Below are positions 16,982 through 24,067 of a stretch of 40,287 nt of DNA, piece after piece (position 1 is the stretch's first letter; each line of letters begins with the position of its first letter). Origin of the DNA: Tateyamaria pelophila (lineage in GTDB: Bacteria > Pseudomonadota > Alphaproteobacteria > Rhodobacterales > Rhodobacteraceae); assembly GCF_019966495.1 (NCBI RefSeq), contig NZ_JAIMIA010000040.1, positions 1 to 40,287 on the forward strand, written 5' to 3'. The notes beneath the pieces are model-generated. The model was not told the origin of the DNA, did no database searches, and worked only from the letters and a program-made list of their open reading frames with translations. A program made the translations under genes and the position numbers.

Positions 16982-17233
16982 GCGGACCGCCAGCTCACCG
17001 AACTGCTCCGAGTTGCGGCAATACACAGGTGTTTCCGAGACGGCTCCGACCTGATCGGCCAACCATTTTTCACACCCATCCGCATTGCTGCATCCGGCGC
17101 AACGCAAAACCATATCGGCCAGCTCGCCGGGTTGCAGGTGCGCACGCATTGCGGCCTCTTCGAGATCGATGCCGCGGGCGGATGCCATGCGGTCTACCAG
17201 TGCGGCGTGACGCTTCAGACGATGATCAGACAT
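16973..17233 (-). CDS. DUF6455 family protein
   Basis: An 86-residue cytoplasmic protein matching the small Rhodobacteraceae family DUF6455: RHAALVDRMASARGIDLEEA, then VLRCAGCSNADGCEKWLADQ and ETPVYCRNSEQF. Four cysteines in CAGC, GCEKW and YCRN suggest metal or cluster binding, but this is inference. The function is unknown. It overlaps the 3' end of the hemolysin III-like gene on the other strand. Confidence 0.78.
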   Translation of the reverse strand: MSDHRLKRHAALVDRMASARGIDLEEAAMRAHLQPGELADMVLRCAGCSNADGCEKWLADQVGAVSETPVYCRNSEQFGELAVRSG

Positions 17234-17300
17234 GCTTTAGCCCTTTCCTTGGGTACACCCGGACCGTCCCATGCAGGCCGGACCCTCGCCTTGATTCAGA

Positions 17301-17651
17301 TCAAAGAGCCTCCAGATAGGCACGCACACAGGTCTGAACATGGCGAAACCGGTCACCTCCGAGGTGTTTGCCGCCGTACCAGCGGGTCACCACGATCAGA
17401 TGATCGTGCAGCCCCGCGCGGTCAAGCATTCGGATGATCACCATGCCAGCGCCGCTTTCGCCATCATCCCCCTTGATCGGTCCGCCTTCGCTCAGATGGA
17501 CGGCCCAGCTATTGTGGGTGGCCCTGGCGTATTTTCGATCGGCTTTCAATTCACTTAGGGCCGCATCAACCGCCGCACGGTCTGCGACCGGGCAGCCGGA
17601 CACAGCGTATCTGGACCCCCGATCCGTCAGGATTTGACCCAATTGCCTCAA
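17301..17651 (-). CDS. IMPACT/YigZ N-terminal domain protein
   Basis: A 116-residue protein carrying only the IMPACT (UPF0029) N-terminal domain. The family's core is present as THNSWAVHL, GDDGESGAGMVIIRML and LIVVTRWYGGKHLGGDRFRH. Bacterial YigZ proteins are about 200 residues with a second domain; this shorter single-domain form is seen in alphaproteobacteria. The start appears to be TTG at 17651, because no ATG or GTG in frame lies before the conserved region. A role in translation control or protein binding has been proposed for the family but is not established. Confidence 0.8.
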   Translation of the reverse strand: MRQLGQILTDRGSRYAVSGCPVADRAAVDAALSELKADRKYARATHNSWAVHLSEGGPIKGDDGESGAGMVIIRMLDRAGLHDHLIVVTRWYGGKHLGGDRFRHVQTCVRAYLEAL

Positions 17652-17759
17652 GGTCAGGATTCCCGGACCCGACAGAGACCGCCGCGCGTGGTATCAAAGA
17701 TGTATTGAACGACCAGTTTCTGAAGTTTCATAGTACCGTATTGTATTGGATAATCCGCG

Positions 17760-18038
17760 ATGGAATTGCTCCTTTCACTGCCACCTTACATGCTCGAAAC
17801 CATCGGCCTCTTGGGCTTTGCGCTTTACGTGATGAACTACGGCCTGCTCACATTGCAATGGTTGAACAGCAACTGCGCGATCTATTTCGCAATCAACCTG
17901 ACGGCGGCCAGCTTTGTCCTGATCGGCCTTGCAGGCAGCTTCAATCTGGCGGCGGCCCTGATCCAGGGATTTTGGGTTGTGATGTCCATCCTCGGGCTCA
18001 TCATACGGTTGCGCCAAAGGCGCAGCCGCCTCGCCTAA
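17760..18038 (+). CDS. small CBU_0592-like membrane protein
   Basis: A 92-residue protein with three likely membrane helices: LETIGLLGFALYVMNYGLL, CAIYFAINLTAASFVLIGLA and AALIQGFWVVMSILGLIIRL, ending in a basic tail. This layout and the ETIG..G.ALYV..Y opening match the CBU_0592 family of small membrane proteins of unknown function. Its stop overlaps the stop of the convergent M48 gene by three bases. Confidence 0.75.
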   Translation: MELLLSLPPYMLETIGLLGFALYVMNYGLLTLQWLNSNCAIYFAINLTAASFVLIGLAGSFNLAAALIQGFWVVMSILGLIIRLRQRRSRLA

Positions 18039-18751
18039 AGCCCGGCAGCGGTGCGCCGCACGATTTCGAGCCTTTGGGCATTGGGCGGATGCGTTCCAAG
18101 AAACCGGTCGCCCGGGTCCGGAATGCGATTGAAAAACTCCGCCCCGACCAAAGGATTATACCCGGCCCGCGCCGTTATGACGGTGCCCAGCGCATCTGCC
18201 TCAAGCTCAAATTCCTTCGAATAGCTCCGCGCGCCCACTTGCTGGCCGATCCTGATGGCCGATTCCACGGCGGTTGAATCGCCCCCTGACAGCGCGGCCA
18301 GTCCGCCAAAGATAACTGCGCCCGCTTCGGCGTTTGCGCGCTGCCGTTCGATATGGCCGGCCAAATGGTGGGCCGCCTCGTGGCCCATCACAAAGGCCAG
18401 CTCATCCGCGTTGCGCGCATCTTCGATCAGCGCCACGGTAAAGGCGATCACGGGTCGTCCGGTCTTATCAAGGGTTTGATAGGCGTTTGCAGGCTGACGC
18501 GGACGATCATCGACAACGATGCGAAAGTCGCAGTTTACGCCGCGCGTCCGCAACTGGCATTCGCGCTCGGCTACGGGTTCCACGCGTTGTGTCACCTGCG
18601 CGAAGGCCCGGGCAGATTGAGCAGACGTACGCAACTCATCAGGCGTGTCGACGGTTTGGGTTGGTACGACCGGTGCAGTGTTGGACACAACAACAGGCCC
18701 ACAGGACACCGCCAGTGTCACAGCAACCAATGCCCCCATCCATCGCAACAT
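18035..18751 (-). CDS. M48-family metalloprotease lipoprotein
   Basis: A 238-residue predicted zinc protease. The N-terminus MLRWMGALVAVTLAVSCGP is a lipoprotein signal with lipid-modified Cys17, so the protein should sit in the periplasm attached to a membrane. The zinc site is HEAAHH (His124, Glu125, His128) and the third ligand is in FELEADALG (Glu184). THPPNAQRLEIV near the end is typical of M48 Ste24/HtpX-like and BepA-like proteases. The start at 18751 has GAAGG nine bases upstream; longer frames to 18784 and 18802 would spoil the signal. It may act in envelope protein quality control. Confidence 0.88.
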   Translation of the reverse strand: MLRWMGALVAVTLAVSCGPVVVSNTAPVVPTQTVDTPDELRTSAQSARAFAQVTQRVEPVAERECQLRTRGVNCDFRIVVDDRPRQPANAYQTLDKTGRPVIAFTVALIEDARNADELAFVMGHEAAHHLAGHIERQRANAEAGAVIFGGLAALSGGDSTAVESAIRIGQQVGARSYSKEFELEADALGTVITARAGYNPLVGAEFFNRIPDPGDRFLGTHPPNAQRLEIVRRTAAGL

Positions 18752-18874
18752 ACGCCAACGCCTTCGCCCGAAATACACGGGCATTAGTTTATCACGCCGC
18801 ACGCCCGCTTCCAGCCCCCATCACGCAGCCGTGTTCCTCTAGGCAACCCTTCGCGGATGTCCTAGCATGGGGCC

Positions 18875-19108
18875 ATGTTTACTATTGAGCACGAATTCGA
18901 CGCCACCGTGATTACCCTCGTCGACGACGGGCAGGCCCCGCTGCAAGAAGATGTGGTGATCAACAGCTTTGCCGAATGCGTCACGGTCGAACAATACGAC
19001 CCACGCACCGATGCGGTGGTCAGGATCACCCTGTCGCCCGAACAGCAACGCGATCTGGCCGCGGCCCTCGACTTGCCCGAAGGAGCCTATCAGTTGCGCA
19101 AGGACTAA
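18875..19108 (+). CDS. small hypothetical protein
   Basis: A 77-residue acidic protein (MFTIEHEFDATVITLVDDGQ, ending GAYQLRKD). The regular alternation of beta-like segments and good codon use make it a believable gene, and it looks like a conserved small Rhodobacteraceae protein, but I do not recognise a named family. No cysteine cluster or membrane segment is seen. No strong Shine-Dalgarno sequence precedes the ATG. It lies 69 bases before the aminotransferase, in the same direction. Confidence 0.7.
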   Translation: MFTIEHEFDATVITLVDDGQAPLQEDVVINSFAECVTVEQYDPRTDAVVRITLSPEQQRDLAAALDLPEGAYQLRKD

Positions 19109-19177
19109 CCCAGAAAAAGGTCTGGACGCCTGACCTGTCTCTGATAGCTTGAAAAATGTTCAGGGAAAGGACATCGC

Positions 19178-20038
19178 ATGAGCATTGGCACCAAAATCCG
19201 CACCTATTTCAACGGGGCCTGGCATGACGAAGACGTCGCAATCATGCGCGCGGCGGACCATGGCAGTTGGGTTGGCACCACGGTCTTTGACGGCGCGCGA
19301 TTCTTTGACGGACGCGCGCCCGATCTCGAGGCGCACTGCGCCCGGGTGAACCGATCCGCAGAGGCGCTGATGATCACGCCGACCATGGAGCCTACCGATA
19401 TCGCAGCAGCCGTGCGCGAAGGGTTGAAAGCCTATGACGCCTCGGATGCCGTCTATATCCGACCCATGTACTGGGCGATTGACGGCGATCCATCCGGCAT
19501 CGTGCCAAAGGAAAACTCAACCGGGTTCGCGATCTGCCTGGAGGCCGTGCCGATGGCCGACCAGAATGCGTCGACCACGCTGGGGCGCACCCGCTTCCGT
19601 CGGCCCGTGCTGGAAGACAACGTCGTCAATGCCAAGGCCGGTTGCCTCTATCCCAACAACGCCCGGATGCTGGCCGAAGCGCGCCGCAACGGATTCGGCA
19701 ATGCGCTGGTCGCCGATGCCATGGGCAATGTCGCGGAAAGTGCGACGGCCAACGTGTTCATGGTCAAGGACGGTACCGTCTTTACGCCCATTCCCAACGG
19801 CACGTTCCTGGCGGGTATCACCCGCGCCCGCCACATGAGCAACATGCGCGCAGACGGCATCGAAGTGCATGAAGCCGTTCTGTCGTTTGGAGATTTCGCG
19901 GACGCGGACGAAGTGTTTTTGTCCGGCAACATGATGAAAGTCACACCCGTGACCGGGTTCGAAGACAAAAGCTACCAGATCGGGCCCATCACCCGCCGTG
20001 TGCGGGACATGTACTGGGATTGGGCCGCAACGACCTGA
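19178..20038 (+). CDS. ilvE: branched-chain amino acid aminotransferase (class IV)
   Basis: A 286-residue fold-type IV PLP enzyme that swaps amino groups between branched-chain amino acids and 2-oxoglutarate. The catalytic lysine is Lys153 in VVNAKAGCLYPNN. The phosphate-binding part is GNVAESATANVFMVKDG followed by FLAGITRARHM. FDGARFFDGRAPDLEAH and YIRPMYWA match the N-terminal domain. AAAGGAC stands before the ATG. D-amino-acid aminotransferase and aminodeoxychorismate lyase belong to the same fold, so substrate choice is less certain than the family. Confidence 0.85.
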   Translation: MSIGTKIRTYFNGAWHDEDVAIMRAADHGSWVGTTVFDGARFFDGRAPDLEAHCARVNRSAEALMITPTMEPTDIAAAVREGLKAYDASDAVYIRPMYWAIDGDPSGIVPKENSTGFAICLEAVPMADQNASTTLGRTRFRRPVLEDNVVNAKAGCLYPNNARMLAEARRNGFGNALVADAMGNVAESATANVFMVKDGTVFTPIPNGTFLAGITRARHMSNMRADGIEVHEAVLSFGDFADADEVFLSGNMMKVTPVTGFEDKSYQIGPITRRVRDMYWDWAATT

Positions 20039-20176
20039 CCCTTGACGCGTCATAACATTGGGCAAAACCGCGCCCTGTCACCGTTTTAAACAGCGCACCG
20101 CTCCGCTTTTGCACGCACCATGCCGCTTGCGCGCGCAGAGCGCTTGCGCCATTGTCGGCGCGAAAGCGGAGGAACC

Positions 20177-20632
20177 ATGCGCAAATTTCTGGTCGTGCTT
20201 GATGACAGTCGCGAATGTCTGAACGCTATGCGTTTTGCAGCAATGCGGGCGTCCAATACAGGTGGCGGGGTCGCAATCCTGTCGGTTATTCCGCCGGACG
20301 AATTCAATCACTGGATCGGCGTCGGAAATGTGATGCGTGAAGAGGCCCGGGAACGGATTCACGCGCATTTCGAAGTCTTCGCCAAGTGGATGCGCGACAA
20401 ACAGGGCGTGGATCCGGAACTTGTGATCCGCGAAGGCCAGCCCGTCGACGAAATCATTTCTCAAGTGCGCGAAGACCCCGATATCGGGGTTCTGGTCCTG
20501 GGCGCAGGCACCGACAAGAAGGGCCCCGGCCCGTTGGTCACGCAACTGACGCGCAATTCGGGCAACTTGCCGATTCCGATCACGATTGTGCCCGGCGATC
20601 TGAGCAAGGAACGTCTGGAAGCGATCACCTGA
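20177..20632 (+). CDS. universal stress protein family
   Basis: A 151-residue UspA-fold protein. It starts KFLVVLDDSRECLNAMRFAA, the usual first strand and helix, and ends with the ATP-binding-type pattern LGAGTDKKGPGPLVTQLTRN then PIPITIVPG. Such proteins often bind ATP and accumulate under stress. The ATG at 20177 is preceded by GGAGGAACC; a frame from 20120 is longer but lacks this signal. It is a single-domain form of normal length. Its partner and trigger are unknown. Confidence 0.88.
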   Translation: MRKFLVVLDDSRECLNAMRFAAMRASNTGGGVAILSVIPPDEFNHWIGVGNVMREEARERIHAHFEVFAKWMRDKQGVDPELVIREGQPVDEIISQVREDPDIGVLVLGAGTDKKGPGPLVTQLTRNSGNLPIPITIVPGDLSKERLEAIT

Positions 20633-20790
20633 TCGAAACCGGCCTGATCGCGACCGGGGCGACACCATTGCCTGCGGTCCGGCGCACATTTCGTCATATT
20701 CGTATGTGTTCGCCTGTTTAGAATCGTTCCAAACCTTGACTTGAACGTCCCGTATCCGCATATCCTACGGTAACAGTCAGGAGATGCCCC

Positions 20791-21354
20791 ATGTTCATTC
20801 AGACCGAATCGACGCCAAACCCCGCCACTCTCAAGTTCCTGCCCGGCCAGACCGTGCTTGAAACGGGCACAGCTGATTTTGCAACGGTCGAGGCCGCCAC
20901 GAAATCCCCGCTTGCGGGCCGCATCTTTGCCGTCGATGGCGTCACCGGCGTGTTTTTCGGCAACGATTTCGTCACCGTGACCAAGGCCGACAGCGTTGAC
21001 TGGGATCACATCAAACCCGCTTTGCTGGGCGCGATCATGGAGCATTTCCAATCCGGTCAGCCGATCATGGATGATGATCATGCGCCCGTGTCCGGCCACG
21101 CCGAACATAACGGCGAAGACGGCGTTGTCGTCGGCCAGATCAAGGAATTGCTCGACAGCCGTGTCCGCCCTGCCGTTGCGCAGGATGGAGGCGACATCAC
21201 ATTCCACGGCTTTGATCGCGGTGTGGTGTACCTTCATATGCAAGGGGCCTGTGCGGGCTGTCCGTCGTCCACTTTGACGTTGAAAATGGGCATCGAAAAC
21301 CTGTTGCGGCACTATATTCCAGAGGTGACCGAGGTTCGGCCGGTTGCCGTCTGA
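20791..21354 (+). CDS. NifU-like (Nfu) iron-sulfur cluster carrier
   Basis: A 187-residue two-domain protein. The N-terminal Nfu_N domain starts MFIQTESTPNPATLKFLPGQ, and the C-terminal NifU domain carries the cluster-binding GACAGCPSS pair and the LKMGIENLLRHYIPEV stretch. It resembles mitochondrial NFU1 and passes [4Fe-4S] clusters to target enzymes. AGGAG precedes the ATG. A hairpin with stem ACCGAGCC lies 10 bases after its stop. RimO and other Fe-S enzymes nearby could be clients, but that is only inference. Confidence 0.93.
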   Translation: MFIQTESTPNPATLKFLPGQTVLETGTADFATVEAATKSPLAGRIFAVDGVTGVFFGNDFVTVTKADSVDWDHIKPALLGAIMEHFQSGQPIMDDDHAPVSGHAEHNGEDGVVVGQIKELLDSRVRPAVAQDGGDITFHGFDRGVVYLHMQGACAGCPSSTLTLKMGIENLLRHYIPEVTEVRPVAV

Positions 21355-21364
21355 TAATACAGGG

Positions 21365-21386
21365 ACCGAGCCTTTCACGGCTCGGT
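21365..21386 (+). terminator. hairpin after the nfu gene
   Basis: A perfect 8-bp stem, ACCGAGCC and GGCTCGGT, with loop TTTCAC, beginning ten bases after the nfu stop. No U-tract follows. It occupies the place where the missing 5' part of the GFA-like ORF should be. Confidence 0.55.
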
Positions 21387-21400
21387 GCTGTTGAGGTGCC

Positions 21401-21778
21401 ATGCGGTTGCATTTCTCTCACGCGCCTCCAAAGGTCGCTTGCTTCAACTGTTCGGAGTGCCGCTGCTGTACAGATGCGGCGTTTGCGGATTTCAGCCCCG
21501 ACCAATTGCACGCAATTACCGATCTTGGCAGCCCCCGCAGCCACATAAAGGGCGCGGACAGTTGGGTCTGCGCCGACCGCGGATCGCCTCTTGCGGCAGG
21601 GTACGATAATCTGGTGGAACAAGTTGATGTGCCGCTTGGTATCATCGACCGGAGTGCCAGATTCTCCCCACAGATCCATTGTCACACAGATGCACGATTG
21701 CATTGGCTGCGCATTCAGGATGATGCCTGCCGCCAATCCGGACCCGGGCGTGCGCTCTTCTCAGGTGCAGCACCATGA
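21401..21778 (+). pseudogene. degenerate GFA-family (formaldehyde-activating-enzyme-like) ORF
   Basis: An open frame of 125 codons that resembles the zinc-binding GFA family: APPKVACFNCSECRCCTDAA matches the central Cys cluster, ADSWVCADRGSPLAAGYDN the CxxCG region, and ARLHWLRIQDD the C-terminal segment. Three features are damaged. The first CxCG motif lies upstream of the only ATG: the same frame reads Arg-Cys-Cys-stop-Gly-Ala before Met, with TGA (21392-21394) where the second Cys belongs. The central motif is CxxCxxC instead of CxCxxC. The CxxCG motif has become CADRG. GAGG precedes the ATG and the stop overlaps tsaB as ATGA, so the remnant may still be translated. Either a decayed gene or a repurposed short protein. 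Confidence 0.6.
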
Positions 21779-22347
21779 CAGGGCCTCTGATCCTTGGTTT
21801 TGACACCTCTGCCGCCCATTGTGCCGCAGCGCTCATACGCGGCAATTCAGTCCTTCATGCCTTCGGCGAAAACATGGCACGCGGACAGGCGGAGCGGCTG
21901 ATGGGCTTGCTGAATGAAACACTGACCAGCCAGGGCCTGGATTGGTCGGATTTATCTGCGCTGGCCGTCGGAGTCGGTCCGGGTAATTTCACCGGTATCC
22001 GCATTGGCGTGTCCGCAGCACGCGGGCTCGCTATGGGTTTGGGTATTCCAAGCTACGGCGTCACTGGCTTTGAAGCGCGAATGCGGCTTGCGGGCCCCGG
22101 GACACGGGTTGCGATCGCAGCGCCCCGTGGAATGGCTTATATTCTAAATCCGGACGGTCCGATCAGCGTCCCGATGGACGACATTGCACACCCGGCACCG
22201 GAGCCAACCCCCGCTGAGCTTGCGGTTGCCATCGCAGAACACGCGGTCTCTCTCTGGCCACAAAAGGCAGTCCCACCGGCCCCGCTTTATATCAAGCCAC
22301 CCGATGCCGCTCCTGCCAAAGATACGGCACCGACACTTTTGCCATGA
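21775..22347 (+). CDS. tsaB: tRNA threonylcarbamoyladenosine biosynthesis protein TsaB
   Basis: A 190-residue ASKHA-fold protein that dimerises with TsaD in making the t6A base at position 37 of ANN-decoding tRNAs. Family motifs include ILGFDTSAAHCAAALIRGN, AERLMGLLNETL and the conserved AVGVGPGNFTGIRIGVSAAR. The C-terminal half is short and proline-rich compared with Escherichia coli TsaB, as is common in Rhodobacteraceae. The start overlaps the GFA-like frame by four bases and the stop overlaps rimI as ATGA. Confidence 0.93.
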   Translation: MTGPLILGFDTSAAHCAAALIRGNSVLHAFGENMARGQAERLMGLLNETLTSQGLDWSDLSALAVGVGPGNFTGIRIGVSAARGLAMGLGIPSYGVTGFEARMRLAGPGTRVAIAAPRGMAYILNPDGPISVPMDDIAHPAPEPTPAELAVAIAEHAVSLWPQKAVPPAPLYIKPPDAAPAKDTAPTLLP

Positions 22348-22763
22348 CGCCGAACACGCTGGCGCGCATACACGCCGCCGCTTTTACGCACGACCGCAGT
22401 TGGACCGCGCAGGAGTTCCGCGACCTGCAAGCCAGGCCACATACGCATCTTACGAAGGCACGGAACGGATTCGCACTTTGGCGCAGCATCGCGGACGAGG
22501 CCGAGCTTTTGACCATTGCCGTCGATCCGGCGGAACAGAACAAGGGCACAGGCCGAAGTCTAATGGGCGCGTGGATGACAAAAGCCGCCGAAACAGCAGA
22601 AACCGCGTTTCTTGAAGTGGCGGCCGACAACCTGACCGCTTGCAGACTCTATCGCCATTTTGGCTTCCGGACCGTCGCCACACGGCGAAATTATTACGCA
22701 CGACCTGACGGGCACGCGGATGCCTTGGTCATGCGCGCTCCGCTCCCCTTCTCTGTTCCCTGA
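22344..22763 (+). CDS. rimI: RimI-like GNAT acetyltransferase
   Basis: A 139-residue GNAT protein. The acetyl-CoA loop is VDPAEQNKGTGRSLMGAWM, followed by AFLEVAADNLTACRLYRHFG and the FRTVATRRNYYARPDGHADA stretch typical of RimI. RimI acetylates the N-terminus of ribosomal protein S18 and usually sits next to tsaB, as here, with overlapping stop and start codons. The opening MTPNTLARIHAAAFTHDRSW is the expected N-terminus. Substrate by analogy only. Confidence 0.9.
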   Translation: MTPNTLARIHAAAFTHDRSWTAQEFRDLQARPHTHLTKARNGFALWRSIADEAELLTIAVDPAEQNKGTGRSLMGAWMTKAAETAETAFLEVAADNLTACRLYRHFGFRTVATRRNYYARPDGHADALVMRAPLPFSVP

Positions 22764-22777
22764 AAATCCTCGGGGGG

Positions 22778-22813
22778 ATGCGCCGTCAGGCGCATTGGGG
22801 GCAGACGGCCCCC
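22778..22813 (+). terminator. two hairpins after rimI
   Basis: ATGCGCC and GGCGCAT around GTCA (22778-22795), then GGGGGC and GCCCCC around five bases (22797-22813), begin 15 bases after the rimI stop. There is no U-tract. They separate the tsaB-rimI operon from the transporter genes. Confidence 0.5.
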
Positions 22814-22985
22814 GCCCAAAGGTTATGCTTTACCTTGCGTGACCAGAGTTGCGCAGCATCCGACATCAAAAAGCGGTTGACCCCATCCCGCCCCTGCGGC
22901 CTAATCCCGCATGATCAAAGCGATCCCGGGCCGACGCAGCTCTGCCGCTGCCGCCCCAACCAAGAAAACTGGGAGTAATGACCAC

Positions 22986-23981
22986 ATGACCTTCATGCAG
23001 AAAATCCTCGGCGCGACGGCTGCAATGGCCCTGTCGACCGGCTCAGCGTTGGCTGATCCTGCGCTGATCTTCGATCTCGGCGGCAAATTCGACAAATCGT
23101 TCAACGAAGCCGCGTTCAACGGCGCCAAACGTTGGGCCAACGAGACTGGCGGAACGTTCCGCGAGATCGAGCTCCAATCCGAAGCACAGCGCGAGCAAGC
23201 CCTGCGCCGCTTTGCGGAATCCGGTTCCAATCCGATCGTGATGGCAGGTTTTGCCTTTGCCGACGCGCTGGGCCAGGTGGCCGCCGACTACCCTGACACG
23301 AAATTCACGATCATCGATATGGTTGTGGATGCGCCAAACGTCCGTTCCGTTGTGTTCAACGAGCACGAAGGATCCTACCTTGTCGGCATGCTGGCCGCAA
23401 AAGCCTCCAGTTCCGGCACGGTCGGTTTTATCGGCGGCATGGACATTCCATTGATCCGTAAGTTTGCTTGTGGCTACGCTCAAGGCGTGAAAGCCGTTAA
23501 CCCGGACGCCACAATTGTCGCCAACATGACCGGTACCACTCCGGCCGCATGGAATGACCCCGTAAAGGGCTCCGAACTGACCAAGGCGCAGATTTCACAA
23601 GGTGCTGACGTGGTCTATGCAGCTGCTGGTGGCACCGGGGTAGGTGTTTTGCAAACCGCCGCTGACGAAGGCATCCTGTCGATCGGTGTGGACAGCAATC
23701 AGAACTATCTGCACTCCGGCAAAGTCCTCACGTCGATGATGAAGCGCGTGGACAACGCCGTATTCTCTGCCTTCAGTGACGGCGCGGACATGCAAACCGG
23801 GTTTATGGTCATGGGCCTCGCCAATGGCGGTGTCGGTTACGCGCTGGATGAACATAACGAAGACCTGATCTCAGCATCCATGCGCAATGCCGTGGACGAG
23901 GCATCGGACCAGATCGCTGCCGGCGACCTGACCGTGCATGACTACATGTCCGATGACAGCTGCCCCGTTCTGGACTTCTAA
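22986..23981 (+). CDS. BMP-family ABC transporter substrate-binding protein
   Basis: A 331-residue periplasmic binding protein of the BMP (basic membrane protein/Med/PnrA) family, which binds purine nucleosides in the members studied. A Sec signal peptide (MTFMQKILGATAAMALSTGS, cut after ALA) is followed by the family opening PALIFDLGGKFDKSFNEAAF. FTIIDMVVDAPNVRSVVFNE, YLVGMLAAKASSSGTVGFIG and VYAAAGGTGVGVLQTA are conserved family blocks. There is no lipobox, so it is probably free in the periplasm. GGGAG lies before the ATG at 22986; a frame from 22911 is longer but would mask the signal. First gene of a four-gene importer. Confidence 0.92.
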   Translation: MTFMQKILGATAAMALSTGSALADPALIFDLGGKFDKSFNEAAFNGAKRWANETGGTFREIELQSEAQREQALRRFAESGSNPIVMAGFAFADALGQVAADYPDTKFTIIDMVVDAPNVRSVVFNEHEGSYLVGMLAAKASSSGTVGFIGGMDIPLIRKFACGYAQGVKAVNPDATIVANMTGTTPAAWNDPVKGSELTKAQISQGADVVYAAAGGTGVGVLQTAADEGILSIGVDSNQNYLHSGKVLTSMMKRVDNAVFSAFSDGADMQTGFMVMGLANGGVGYALDEHNEDLISASMRNAVDEASDQIAAGDLTVHDYMSDDSCPVLDF

Positions 23982-24000
23982 GCACGTCAAAAAATGATTG

Positions 24001-24039
24001 CTGGGCCGCGCGGACTGACCCGACGCGGCCCAGATTTTT
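24001..24039 (+). terminator. intrinsic terminator between the binding protein and ATPase genes
   Basis: CTGGGCCGCG and CGCGGCCCAG form a 10-bp stem with a 13-base loop, followed by ATTTTT. It lies 19 bases after the binding-protein stop. Partial termination here would yield more binding protein than ATPase and permeases. Confidence 0.8.
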
Positions 24040-24053
24040 CGTACGAAAAATCT
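24032..24053. repeat. perfect 22-bp palindrome overlapping the terminator
   Basis: Half-site AGATTTTTCGT is followed at once by its exact complement. The left half contains the terminator's U-tract. It could act as a competing RNA hairpin, an opposite-strand structure or a protein site. Confidence 0.75.
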
Positions 24054-24067
24054 CTCCTGCCTCACGG

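Noticed and set aside
21392-21394. UGA in the GFA-like frame as a selenocysteine codon
   Set aside because: No start codon lies in frame between the nfu stop and this UGA, a hairpin fills the space, and another zinc cysteine is also lost (CADRG). Decay fits better.
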